Assembly: GCA_035610835.1 (NCBI GenBank)
Contig: CM069455.1
Coordinates: 15,559,266-15,623,265 of the forward strand
Length of the DNA stretch: 64,000 nt
DNA from: Ophiura sarsii
Taxonomy: Eukaryota > Echinodermata > Ophiuroidea > Amphilepidida > Ophiuridae
Reading direction: 5' to 3'
In this document: positions 48,930-59,596 of the stretch, in pieces
How positions within the stretch are numbered: position 1 is the stretch's first letter
Layout: each line of letters begins with the position of its first letter
The notes under the pieces: model-generated
What the model saw: the letters and a program-made list of their open reading frames with translations, nothing else
What the model was told of the DNA's origin: nothing
Databases searched by the model: none
Translations under genes and position numbers: made by a program

Positions 48930-49209
48930 GGCTATATTAAAAAATCTTTTGTCTCAAAGCTCTTCAGTTTTTCAAAACCTATTGCGGAATGCGGTTATTT
49001 TTAAGTGTTTTTTTTTTAAATATAAAATATTGAAATCCTTGTAAAAAGTGATCTTATGTATTTAAAATGATATGATCAATGAAAATCGGTTGAAATGTTG
49101 GTGTTTTTTTTGTTATTTTGAAGAAGAAAAAAACAAACTTTTTTCTAACGCGCACCAATTAACTAACGCGCGCGGGAGCTTTGAGACAAATTATTTTTTT
49201 AATATAGCC
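48930..49209. mobile_element. PIF/Harbinger-type miniature element
   Basis: GGCTATATTAAAAAATCTTT at the left and AATTATTTTTTTAATATAGCC at the right with TAA outside (48927-48929, 49210-49212). TTTGTCTCAAAGCTC and GAGCTTTGAGACAAA pair inside. Close relative of 28146-28462. Confidence 0.9.
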
Positions 49210-49212
49210 TAA

Positions 49213-50012
49213 TATATAAAAGTATACATTTTTGGAAAGGAAATTAGTCCAGTTTTGGTATCAAATTCCCTTTTTTGGCTCAAAAACTTGGGCAACATAG
49301 CGCTAATCAGGGATAGCACTGGATCAAAAATGTGAGAGGTCCCATGAAATTTTTCGGGACCCCGTAGGACTTCAAAAAACAAATTTAAGGGGTCCCTCAA
49401 GAAAATGAGAGGTTCCGAAGTATGGGTATTTGAAAATGGACGAAACTGATTTAGGAAAATTAGAGGCCACACTATGAGTCGATGACTTATGGTTTGGTTA
49501 GTTAGGGGTCGACGGGTATGATCGACGATGAGGACAGTTTTATTGAATTTATATTGTGAGCACAGAATTTCTTAAGGTTTCCATTTCCATACATCGTCAA
49601 ATGTGAGGGGTCCCTTCAATTTTGATCGGGACCCGCAAGGCTTTCCAATTTGAAATCTGACGCGTCACTATTCGAAAGTGAGAGGTCTAGGACGCGCAGA
49701 CGCGTCATAATGCGCTAATCAGTTCTTGGTTAAAAATGCTGAAATTGCACCAAAATCATCTAAAGACACTTACTTGGGGACATTTTTTCAGTTTTGCCAT
49801 CAAAATGTTTAGTTTTTAAAATGTTGACCAAAAAGTGCCAAAAAGTGACACACACAATCTACATGGCAAGAGTGTATGAATTTTCTATATGTCAAAATAG
49901 TTTTCCAAAATTTTCCTATTTTGATTCATGCATTCTGTGACATAATTCAAATTGTTGGCAGAAACCATATCAAAACAAGCCAAATGGTAGCAGAGTGAAA
50001 TTGAAGTCATTT
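49213..50012. other. Gene-less stretch upstream of the convertase
   Basis: Carries short dispersed phrases (GGTATCAAATTCCC, TTTTTGGCTCAAAA, GATTTTGGTGCAATTTC) that recur near 54240-54620 in inverse, so both are probably parts of one decayed repeat family. Confidence 0.45.
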
Positions 50013-50116
50013 ACGGCATAATTCTGTTATACCCTACACACCAACATCGGTAGTATGCGTCGTTCTTAAAAATCACGCAATGAATACCCCTGTGACGGGT
50101 ATAACAGAATTACTCC
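50013..50116. mobile_element. 105-bp hairpin element, second copy
   Basis: GGCATAATTCTGTTATACCC to GGGTATAACAGAATTACTCC, nearly identical to 40316-40421. Confidence 0.85.
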
Positions 50117-50169
50117 TCATTTACATTGCAGAGCAATGCAGGATTGAAGTCACATCTAACATTAATAGT

Positions 50170-50575
50170 GTCAGTTGTGGGAGGGAAACCACTTTGGTGG
50201 ATTGAAGCCACATTGGTGGCAGCAGTGGGATTGAAGCCACATTGTGGCAGCACTGAGGTTGACGCCACATTTGGTGGCAGCAGTGGGATTGAAGCCACAA
50301 TGATGTCAGCAGTGGGATTGACAGCACATTTGGTGGCAGCAGTGGGATTGACGCCACATTGGTGAAAGAAGTGGGATTGAGGCCACATTGGTAGCAGTAG
50401 TTGGATGGAAGCCACAATGGCATCAGCAGTGAAATTGAAGCCACATTGGTGGCAGCAGTGGGATTGAAGCCACATTGTGGCAACAGTGGGATTGAAGCCA
50501 CATTTGGTGGCAGTGGTTGGATTGAAGCCTCATTGGTGGCAGCGGTTGGATGAAAGCCACTATCGTGGCAGAAGC
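50170..50575. repeat. Minisatellite of about 27-30 bp units
   Basis: About fourteen copies of GGATTGAAGCCACATTGGTG plus GCAGCAGTG, with small length changes. It leaves open frames on both strands (Gly/Val/Ala-rich or Pro/Leu-rich) only because stop codons are absent from the unit. Confidence 0.95.
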
Positions 50576-51053
50576 TCCATCCATGCATGGCAATCAGGGG
50601 ATGGGTAGTTACATTTCATGTTGTTATATCTATATCTAATAGAATACTTCGCAGAACAAGTCAACTTGTTATTGCGCCAAGGCCCCTGAAACCTAGGGAC
50701 ATGAGTTTTTGTGACAGGTAACAGACCCGGGATGATCCCCTTCTCTTTACGATGAGGTCTGCAACTAATTTAACATGTTCAGGGTGAGGCGTCTGAATAC
50801 ACGGGACCAATGGCTTTATGTGACTCTCCGAACCACGGCGCATTGACATTCACTGTGTACTGACATTCACTGTATAGACCTGCACGTTGTACACAGTGAA
50901 TGGAGTAAAGGAGAAATTCTACAATTAAATCTGATTATCAAACCACGGAAAGAGAAACTGATAAACTAACCATACTGAATTAAGATGTGACTGTAGAATA
51001 TCCAACCAAGATAGGAACTTTTTGGGAGGTAAGCAAAGAATCCTGGTTTCAAG

Positions 51054-51452
51054 TAGGGCTGTCATCGACATGGACGATGTCCACATTATGTCAATATCGG
51101 CTATTATCCCGACATGTCAATATCAACTTTGGGATGTCAATATAATTGACATTAAATCGTCCATAATGATTTGAGAAGAAAAAAAAATTGGCAAAGTGAT
51201 TTTTATAAATGACAATCAGCAAGAGTTGTGAAAACGTCCAACGATAGCAAACTGATACTAAAGGATTTTTAACCTATGTACATTGACTTAGCGATATTTT
51301 CGATCTACGGGAATATTCTATACTATCGCGGACATTATTTGCGGGAACAATCGGCTTGGTATTTGGATCATAATATGTCGACATCATGTCGATATCGAGA
51401 TTCTAAAATAGCAACATGTCGACATGAAAAAAAGATCTCGATAACAGCACTA
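51054..51452. mobile_element. hAT-type miniature element with a perfect 8-bp duplication
   Basis: TAGGGCTGTCATCGA at the left and TCGATAACAGCACTA at the right. GTTTCAAG is directly repeated on both outer sides (51046-51053, 51453-51460). The interior is rich in ATGTCGACAT-like palindromes. 399 bp, no transposase. The TAGGGCTG tip is a common hAT end in animals. Confidence 0.93.
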
Positions 51453-51460
51453 GTTTCAAG

Positions 51461-52327
51461 ACTTAAGTTTAAAAAACCCTGATTTTGTGCTCTGATGGAA
51501 AACTCCCGAGCGACAGTACAGCGCGCTAGACCGTTTGGCCACCTCTACCTCTTGTTAAGCTATAAAATGTTGCAATGTAAGTAATGTGACCGAACATTAA
51601 CAAGTATTTCCTTTGAAGCCAAAAATTCACAATAAAACAAGGATTTTGCATGTTTTTCTCTCCGTTTGACACCCTAAATCGAGTACATGTTTTATTAACA
51701 GAATTTTGAAAGATAATTCCCTTTTTCTTGTAATTTCAATTTTAGAGCATTTTAGATCCCTTGACGTAAACGAATGCCCATACGCATTCCATCTATAAAA
51801 AAACACCCTGTGATGGATGATGGCACTAATTGTAGCTGTACATCAAAGCAAAGCAGGATGAAATGAACAATTTCGATGAAACTGATTTGATGAGTTCAAT
51901 TGATTCAACTCATAGTCATTGAAGTTGAGGGGGAGTATCAAAGTTAGGCATGGTCATAAAATTTTGAAAATAAAAATATCTCTTTGAAAATGGAATACAT
52001 GGAAACAAAGTACTTTACAATAAAACATGATGGTTCAACCATGTCTGCAGGCTGAATAATCACAAAGTAACCAAATAACCAAAAGTAGTTTGCCTTATTA
52101 TAGTGCTAAAAACAGGTCAAGTCATGCAAATTTTAAACCATTTTAGCTTAAATCGGCTTTACTTTCATGTTGTCCATTTGCTTGTGTGGGGTTAGTTAGA
52201 CATCAGTGAATACATCCCAGCCAGCCAGTGGCACCTCTTGATTACTAATATTTGGAAAATGGTGCTTCATAAAAGTTGAGAAGGCCTGCCTCAACCTAAA
52301 AACTGGCTTGAATTTTGATCGCCCGGA
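51461..52327. other. Gene-less upstream stretch
   Basis: No coding, RNA or element ends recognised. Confidence 0.4.
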
Positions 52328-52443
52328 GTTCCTTTAGTATACCCTACCACTGCATGTCTATTGTCTTCAATGGGGGCTTTTAAAGAACGACCCATACACT
52401 TACACAGTGAGGTCTACAAATGGTAAGGTATTCTAAAGCTTAC
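52328..52443. mobile_element. Short inverted-repeat element related to 40141-40245
   Basis: GAGTTCCTTTAGTATACCCTACCACTG at one side and AATGGTAAGGTATTCTAAAGC at the other, with GGGGGCTTTTAAAGAACGAC inside. Confidence 0.6.
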
Positions 52444-52681
52444 CTGATCGCCCTATTCCCATGATTCCCGTTACATTGTACAGTTAAGGAATGACGCCGA
52501 CTGTCTATGCTTGTTTTCGTAGCTAGCAGGTGACACTAGACAGAGCAAAATCCCTGTCTGAATTCTGCTGAGTTGATTGTTTTGACATCGATCTAGCTAC
52601 GAAATGAAGCAAATATAGACCGTCCACGTCGCCGATTTACGAGTAACCAATCGTCCAATGTATAAATATTACTTGAACATT

Positions 52682-52977
52682 AACCCTAACTCCCACGGCT
52701 ATGTTTTTGCGTGTATCGGGGGGAGGGGGGAAAAGTACCATTTTTTTAACCCGAAAAATCACCGAGCACACCCCGGGAGTCGATCTCGGGACCATTCGCA
52801 CCCAAGTCTGTGCCCCTATCAACTGAGCTAACTCCCCAGCGCACATGCGGCCACAAACTTCGTGGCCACATTATGCCTGCGGTAGGTGACGTAATCGAGC
52901 CAATGCAGCAGCACGCGCGTGGAGATAGTTTTATTTTGGATGATTTTGTATGGTCTAGTGGGGTTAGGGTTATGGAA
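52682..52977 (-). repeat. tRNA-derived SINE, first of two tandem copies
   Basis: On the minus strand GAGTTAGCTCAGTTGATAG (A box) and GAGATCGACTCCC (B-box-like) are spaced as in a tRNA, followed by a C- and T-rich tail. On the plus strand it opens with TTAACCCTAACTCCCACG and closes with GGGGTTAGGGTTA, so its two ends are inverted telomere-like sequences. Confidence 0.8.
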
Positions 52978-52998
52978 CATTGAAAAATTGTGTTAATT

Positions 52999-53276
52999 AA
53001 CCCTAACTCCCACGTCTATGTTTTTGCGTGTATCGGGGGGAGGGGGAAAAAGTACCATTTTTTTAACCCGAAAAATCACCGAGCACCCCCGGGAGTCGAT
53101 CCCGGGACCATTCGCACCCAAGTCTGTGCCCCTATCAACTGAGCTAACTCCCCAGCGCACATGCGGCCACAAACTTCGTGGCCACATATGCCTGCGGTAG
53201 GTGACGTAATCGAGCCAATGCAGCAGCACGCGCGTGGAGATAGTTTTATTTTGTATGGTCTAGTAGGGTTAGGGTT
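52999..53276 (-). repeat. tRNA-derived SINE, second tandem copy
   Basis: Nearly identical to 52682-52977 apart from a few small indels; same orientation, about 20 bp further on. B-box-like GGGATCGACTCCC is slightly better. Ends TTAACCCTAAC and GTTAGGGTTAA are perfect complements. Confidence 0.85.
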
Positions 53277-53277
53277 A

Positions 53278-54000
53278 AACATGATATCTGAAGCAAAAGT
53301 TTAACTAATTTTATTCAGAAAAGTTGAAAAATATTGATGAAAATATCCGACTATCGGCGATTTCGACTCATAGCCACTCATATGTTTTCATTCCATAGCT
53401 CTCATACAGAGAGCGAGGATTCAGAGCTAACATTAAACATAGATCATACTAGATTATATAGATGCAGGCATTTGTTGAATACTTAGTACAGGAAACCCAT
53501 ACGTTGGTGTGTTTTTTTGTTGTTGTTGAAACATGCAAAATACCCTATGATGAATAATACCAACTGATGACAAATATCACTAAGTATGATTTGTTGTACT
53601 ATTGAATACTATTAATTTGTTAATGTTTAAAATTTAAATTAAAGTTTATTACTATTAGTCTAACTTTGTCATACAAATATATATATCCATGATCAGTGTT
53701 CAATCTATGCACCATCGATCAATACTTCGTAAAAGTGTTAATTACCACAATTAAGTAACATATGGTTACTAAAAATCAATGTCGCTCGATCGTACCTACC
53801 TCTAGCTCGTCTCCTGTCCAGCCATGCAAATGAATGCAATGCTTGACGATGCTTTCACTACGCGATCCACACCAAAATGTCAACAAGTAGGGTTGGACGA
53901 TATTAAATGCTGATCGACATGCCATTGCACTACCGGTACTGAAACATGGGCGATATTTAATAGTGATTTTCAAGGGGAGGTATGTGGTGTTAGGTGGGGT
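53278..54000. other. Gene-less upstream stretch
   Basis: AT-rich. A segment at about 53790-53950 is less AT-rich but lacks a convincing frame. Confidence 0.4.
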
Positions 54001-54039
54001 GTTTTAGGTTGTTGTTGTGGGGGGTGTTTTGTGTTTGTT

Positions 54040-54118
54040 TGTTTGTTGTTGTTGTTGTTGTTGTTTTTGGGGGGAGGGGTCATGTGTGTGGGGGGGGGGG
54101 GGGGGGGGGGGGGGGGTA
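54040..54118. repeat. GTT microsatellite and poly-G tract
   Basis: TTGTTGTTGTT repeats followed by a G run of about 27 bases ending at 54117. Simple sequence of uncertain true length. Confidence 0.9.
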
Positions 54119-54659
54119 ATAAACAAGTAATTTGAATAAGTAAATTACTAATTAAAGAAAAAAATGAAAGAAATAATCTTTAAAAAAATTGGGTACTTCG
54201 TAAAATGAGGTATTAAAAACATTCATAGAGAATTATCTTATAGATAATTTAGGTGCAATTTTAGCATTTTCTTAATCCCAAACACCAATTTTGCAACGTT
54301 TGCAGCAAATTGAGTCGAGTGTTTTTTTGTTCAAAAATATGGGAATTTGTAGTGCAACTCATTTCCTTTATGAAATTTTGAACAAAAAGTGATTTTTTTA
54401 ACCTCAAAAATGTTTTTTTGGTCAAGATAAAAATATTTGTGCTGAAGAAATGCAAACATTCCTAGAGAAGTGTCTTTAGATGATTTTGTTGCAATTTCGG
54501 CATTTTCTTTACCAACGACTGATTTTGGCTATGTTTGCAGCCAATTTTGAGCCAAAAAAGTGATTATTGGTTAAAACAAATCAAAAATTTCTAGTGAAAT
54601 TTGGTATCAAATGTGGATTCTCTCGGACTAAAATAAATTTGACCAGAAAGTGAAATAAT

Positions 54660-55060
54660 AATAATACTATAGTGACAAGGCACATATCCACTCTAAATAA
54701 GAGTGCTCAAGGCACAAAACATAACCAAATACAATATAAATTTAAAAAAACTATAAACAACAACAGTAAAAATACTTAATTATTGCAAAAAGTCTCAGAC
54801 ATCAGATAGATGTGTTTTCAACAGTTTTTTGAAAATTGTAACAGTTTTTGCAGTTTTTATATGGATTGGACGTTCATTTCAGAGAACGAGGAGCTGCAAT
54901 AGCAAAGATCTGTCTCCCCAAGAGCGCTTAGATATAGTTTCTGAAGAAGTTGCATTTGTCCAGAACGAAGAGTGCGAGTTGGCACATAGTTTGATAACAA
55001 TTCAGATAAATATGATGGGGAAACATTGTTGATACATTAGGCCTATATACAATCAGCAGT
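54660..55060 (+). other. Unidentified repeat-like segment with a short open frame
   Basis: GCAGTTTTTATATGGATTGG, AGAGAACGAGGAGCTGCAAT and GATCTGTCTCCCCAAGAGCG resemble a dispersed element end that I recall from other animal genomes but cannot name. A 67-codon frame at 54829-55032 covers it. Not treated as a gene. Confidence 0.35.
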
Positions 55061-55083
55061 AGTTTGAAAACAATCATTGTATT

Positions 55084-55490
55084 GGTCTTAGGTTAGTAGT
55101 TTACCGACCCCCCCCCCCCCCCCCCACCCCCCCCCCCCCCCCCCCCCCCCCCCCTCTCAACTACTAACCTAAGACCCTTAGTTTGTTGGCGCCAAAATGG
55201 GTTTAAATGGTCTCTCCTCCCCTCTAAACTATACTTCCCCTCTCAACTACTAACCTAAGACCCTTAGTTTTTTGGCGCCCAAAATAGATTTAGGCCTAAA
55301 TGATCTCTCCTCCCTCTAAACTATACTTACCCAATATTTTGGTGTATCCAAAACTGATTTTTACGACATTTCAGAGGGGGGTCTTAGGTTAGTACTTTAC
55401 CCCCCCCCCCCCCCCCTCTCAACTACTACTAACCTAAGACCCTTAGTTTTTTGGCACCAAAATGGATTTAAATGATCCCTCCTCCCCTAC
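55084..55490. repeat. Poly-C tracts with CTACTAACCTAAGACCC repeats
   Basis: Three diverged direct units of CTCTCAACTACTAACCTAAG, CCCTTAGTTTxTTGGCGCC and TCTCTCCTCCCCTC, with very long C runs at about 55109-55155 and 55402-55417. Inverted GTCTTAGGTTAGTA copies precede the C runs. It continues beyond the inserted element at 56791-56935. Confidence 0.85.
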
Positions 55491-55491
55491 T

Positions 55492-56787
55492 ACACACTTA
55501 AAAATAGGTAGTCAAAAAATGACCCTATAATAGTCATTTTGACCCCATTTTGAGGGGTCAACTATGCACCGAACCCATTAGGGTCATTTATAACCCTGTA
55601 GATGTAGTCAAATAATTTTGACCCTGGTGGTAGTCAATATGACCTGAATGTAGTCATTAATTACTACAAAAGGGGTCAAAATTGACTACATAGACGAGTC
55701 AATATTTATGGAAAGGGTCAAGATGGTAGTCAATAATGACTTGAATGTAGTCAATAATAATATGGAATGGGTCAAATCCATTTGACAATAGGGTCATTTT
55801 ATTCATTTACCTTTTGACTTCATTGTAGTCAAATTTTGACTTCGTTATAGTCAAATGTTGACTTCATTGCAGTCAAAGGTTTAACTTAGATTTAATTTGT
55901 GAGTCGGGAAACACGAGGTCGGCATTCATTCCGGCCAAGAAACCTGTATAACGGCTTTAAACATTGTGTTTATTACTTCATAAAAACAATAATGTGCTTC
56001 TGATATATGAACAATCACTGCCATCAAGCAGTGATGTCTTAAATTCTTTTGGTTAGATATGTACCAGTATACTATCCTACGAATCGACTTTCCATGGTGT
56101 TATTCACGTTAGTTGTGAGATGATTTGCCTAATCAAGACGCCGGCGTTGTGAGACATGTTTTTCAAATAGTGTTTAATTAAATTTCATATTATTGTAGAT
56201 GAAATTGAATACATGGAAATAATATGTGCTGTTATTCTTTGAATTGGTTGAAGGATTGAGCTATTGTTATGTCAAAAATATTCATAAAATATTTAATATT
56301 TGACTGGCATGGTAGTCATTTTGACGATGACTTTTGCTGCAGTTAAATTGTAACTCCATATAGACCTAGTTATTATTAACTACATACAAAGTCGAATTTA
56401 ACTACATTCAAAGTCGAAAGGCAAATATCAACCCCGTATGGAGGTCAAATTAACTACATCCAGGGCCCAGGGCTATTCCAAAGTGACCCCCCAAACCAGT
56501 CAAATTACTACTATGTTAACATAGTCATTTTCCACTCATACCAAGTCAAAAGATGTATGGGGGTCAAAATTAACTTATAAGGGGTTGTTTTAAAATGACT
56601 TTTTAATAGAAGTCAAATATGACTTCATTCATATAGTTATTTTTAATTCATACGAAATCAAAATATAAAGTTCAACCCCGTATGCAGTCATATTTGACTT
56701 ATTAAGGTCATATATGACTTACTAAGGGGTCATTTGAAAATGACTACAGAAAGTAGTCAAATTTTGACTACCTATTTTTAAGTGTGT
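55492..56787. mobile_element. 1.3-kb inverted-repeat element packed with AGTCA motifs
   Basis: ACACACTTAAAAATAGGTAG at the left and CTACCTATTTTTAAGTGTGT at the right are perfect complements. ACT is directly repeated outside (55489-55491, 56788-56790), and the uninterrupted target sequence ACTTACCCAATAT is visible near 55327. Both sides carry dozens of TAGTCAAA, GGGTCAAA, GTCATTTTGAC and TTGACT motifs in both orientations over about 400 bp each. The centre, about 55880-56280, lacks them and has no transposase. A 3-bp duplication plus dense subterminal motifs suggests a CACTA-like or other element; the family is not settled. Confidence 0.85.
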
Positions 56788-56790
56788 ACT

Positions 56791-56935
56791 TACCCAATAT
56801 CCTGGTGTATCCAAAACTGATTTAAGATAGAGGGGGTCTTAGTTTTTGGGTCTTGGTTTTGGGATCTTAGTTTTTGGGTCTTAGTTTTTGAGTCTTAGGT
56901 CTTGGGTCTTAGGTCTTAGGTTAGTAGACCCTCCA
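56791..56935. repeat. Continuation of the CTTAGTTTTTGGGTCTTAG repeat
   Basis: Resumes the repeat interrupted by the element before it, then about five short GGGTCTTAG(G/T)T units. Confidence 0.8.
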
Positions 56936-57751
56936 CAACAAGGACTGAATCGGGAACTTTGATCTCATATGCAATACAGGTATATCTCGTCTGAATGACT
57001 GTATTTCTAATAAGTGAAAACAAGGGTTAATGCCGCATAAGGTTCCTGATTTAAACAAGTCTAAACAACGGTTACATTGACATCTATTAGCAGTCGTGGA
57101 CCAGTATTACCTTTTTGGAGGGGGAGGGGGAGGGCGAGCAATGGGTGCCAGCAATATCTGGTTAGTAAGGGGGGAAACTGGGGTTATTTTTGCGCGCAAA
57201 TCGCTTAAGGGCAGTGTCAATCCGGCACTTGTTTCAAAAATTGAATTTCATATTTCTCTATTATTTTATACTTTTATATGTATTCTATCATTACCATCAT
57301 AAGTTACTAATCGGAAGCGATTATTTCCCGTTCTTTTGGGTGATTTAAAATTGTTGTTTTGGTAAGTTTGAGTCAGGAAAAGGCGCATGGTTATTTGGCG
57401 GGAAATTAAGCGGAGTTCTGCGCTTTTCAAATGCTGCGACAGCTGTTCATCATTGCGTCGCGCGCTGAATCTTACCGCGTGTAATACTAGACGCGCCGCT
57501 AAATATCCGCGACGTAGACGCGAAAAAACAAAAGAGCGCAAAACAATGACTAAAAATGTAAACAAAGGCCAATCATACGATCATTTAAATTTCCGTTTTC
57601 TTCCAATTTCTTCTCATTGTGACAATATAAATTGAATCTGATAGTTTATTTTAATTGTTCATAATAGTATACTCGCACTTTCGGGTCACACGTCCGTGTA
57701 TTCTGAGAACATTTAGCTTTAAATGGTGGAAAATGTCAATATTTTACTATA
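56936..57751. other. Gene-less stretch
   Basis: Bases 57360-57560 are relatively CpG-rich (GCGTCGCGCGCTGAATC, CGACGTAGACGCG) compared with the surroundings. No frame on either strand is convincing. Confidence 0.4.
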
Positions 57752-57781
57752 ACGGTGTGCCATATATTCGTGGGAAGACGA

Positions 57782-57913
57782 TGATTTCCAATCGTTCGGA
57801 TGACGTTATAATTGCTGGTTCCCAATCGATTTATTCCGTTTGACGGAATAAATCGTATTTAAAATTGGGAACCGATAACATTGGGAACCAACGTCATCCG
57901 AACGATTGGAAAT
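57782..57913. repeat. Nested palindrome inside the mariner element
   Basis: GATTTCCAATCGTTCGGATG and its perfect complement form the outer arms (25 bp). Inside, GGTTCCCAAT pairs with ATTGGGAACC and CGATTTATTCCGT with ACGGAATAAATCG at the centre. The palindrome lies close behind the left terminal repeat. Confidence 0.9.
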
Positions 57914-58082
57914 CTATTCGTGCACCCCTTTCGGACGAACTCATCTGACTGTAAAAAATTCTAGCATAGCGCCATCTCTTGAATACTCCGCCTGGCTGTT
58001 GCGTATTGCTATTACTTCACGGGAATAATCAATAGACGGCGCTATCATGTCACGCTAGCAGCATAGCCTGGGGATACGCAAT

Positions 58083-58385
58083 ATCACCTATACACAAAAC
58101 CATGCACCTCAGGCAGTGAAAAAAATGGCGCGTACAAAGACCAAAGAACAGTGGCCTGGTAACTCTCCAGACATGGATCCAGTGGAGAAATTGTGGGCAA
58201 TTTTGAAAGAGAAAGTCTTTGCAACACCCTACTGCACTACACTACCCCAGCTGATAGCTAGAGTCAAACGTGTTTGGCAGGAACTAGACCAGAACAAGGA
58301 TCTTCTTGCTTCATTGGTGGACAAGAATTGGACAGAACGAGTGTCGGAGGTGATCGAGCACCATGGGGACAATAACTTTAAATAA
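58083..58385 (+). pseudogene. Tc1/mariner transposase, C-terminal fragment
   Basis: About 100 codons of a DDE transposase ending at a stop at 58383-58385. It starts in the second-Asp block, here read as TQNHAPQAVKKM, where Asn occupies the Asp position of the usual QQD-x-AP-H. Then WPGNSPDMDPVEKLWAILKE supplies the last acidic catalytic residue in the N-P-x-E-x-LW-type block, followed by the usual helical C-terminus. The N-terminal DNA-binding region and first Asp are absent, so it cannot be active. Confidence 0.9.
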
Positions 58386-58539
58386 ATAAGCAGGATAAGG
58401 TTGTTAAAGACTCTACTAACTCTAAAGACCTCAAGGAATAAACCAATACTCTGAAAAAAAAATGTAACTTTAATTTTAAATCATTATATGTGACTTTTTT
58501 TTGGGGGGGGGGGGGGTGCACGAATATGTGGCACACCGT

Positions 58540-59590
58540 ATAAATCGCTGTTTTCTAGAAGTTCAAATTTGAAGGAATTTTACGAATTTTCAGACAACAT
58601 AACTAAAAATATATCAAACTATCAGGTAAGCTTTTACTACCATTGTGTAGAGGACTTTCAGCGCTAGGAGGCAATTTTTTATTTTTTTCGATTATGGATT
58701 TTAAACTCGAGATATGCATCCATTTCTAGCGAAATGTATACAAAAAACACGACTTTTACACTTTTCCACTTTGGAAAAAGAAAAAATTGCCTCCTAGACA
58801 AAATTGTCTGTTTACAAAAATGTTTAATATTAGAACAAACAACCATATTCTATTTTATAGTTATGCTGTCTGAAAAATTTGGGTAACAAAATCGCTTTTT
58901 GGTTCATTCTCAACATTTAGTTCATTTGGTATCACATGTGACATTGATATCACCATCGGATTCCTTATCAAATTCCTTTCCTACTTTTATGTACTTTTAT
59001 TAAATATTCTAAAACTTAGAAGCAAAAGTTGATCATCAAAATAATAGGGTTGGACACTTCCCCTTAACCACGCTCCACGGTTCTTGAACAAGTACAAGTA
59101 GTAGAGTCATTATCTTGGATTTCGTGGACCAATTTCTTGATACCAAAGTTTCTTAGTGAATTTGTCAACTAGAACCATTTTTAAGAGAAAATGAGCTCCC
59201 ATGCACCTCTCAAAAGTGACGGGGGAAGTTCTTTTTTAGCGCAAATTCCAAAATGGCCGCCATACAGGGGCCTAAAAATTCAAATGACTTTAATTAAGCT
59301 GAAAAGCACACCAAATTGTTCGGCTGAGCACAAGGATTCCGAAAAAGTTTGCCCTACTTCCGATGTTTGGTTAACGAGTTATCGGGTAAAACGTAAAAAG
59401 GTCGTTGACCTTTGCATATGGGGTCAAAATTTAAACTTGCTCCGATTTTGAAAAACAAAATCTCATATTGTTCGTATGATCACAAGGATTCCAGAAATAG
59501 GGTTTTTTTACCACCGGGAATATTTTGTGTAGGTCAAAAGGTCAAGGTACACTGCCTTATATAGAATCTGACCTTTTGACCCCTTTATAA
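58540..59590. other. Gene-less stretch
   Basis: Contains an imperfect inverted pair around GGAGGCAATTTTTT (58667) and AAAAAATTGCCTCCTA (58781). CAAAATGGCCGCCATACAGG near 59250 resembles phrases in the tandem repeat at 33480-34680. No gene. Confidence 0.45.
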
Positions 59591-59596
59591 GGTACA

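Larger units (their letters stand above)
57752..58539 (+). mobile_element. Tc1/mariner element, internally deleted
   Basis: Terminal inverted repeats ACGGTGTGCCATATATTCG at 57752 and CGAATATGTGGCACACCGT ending 58539 (one mismatch), TA near both borders. The 5' part is a foldback (see separate entry), the 3' part holds a transposase C-terminal fragment. A T/G run precedes the right end. Confidence 0.9.

Noticed and set aside
50110..50588. Open frames of 121 and 155 codons on the minus strand
   Set aside because: Products of the 27-30-bp minisatellite; both overlap and shift with unit length.
54829..55032. 67-codon frame that might be a small gene
   Set aside because: Lies in a segment resembling a dispersed repeat, with no supporting signals.
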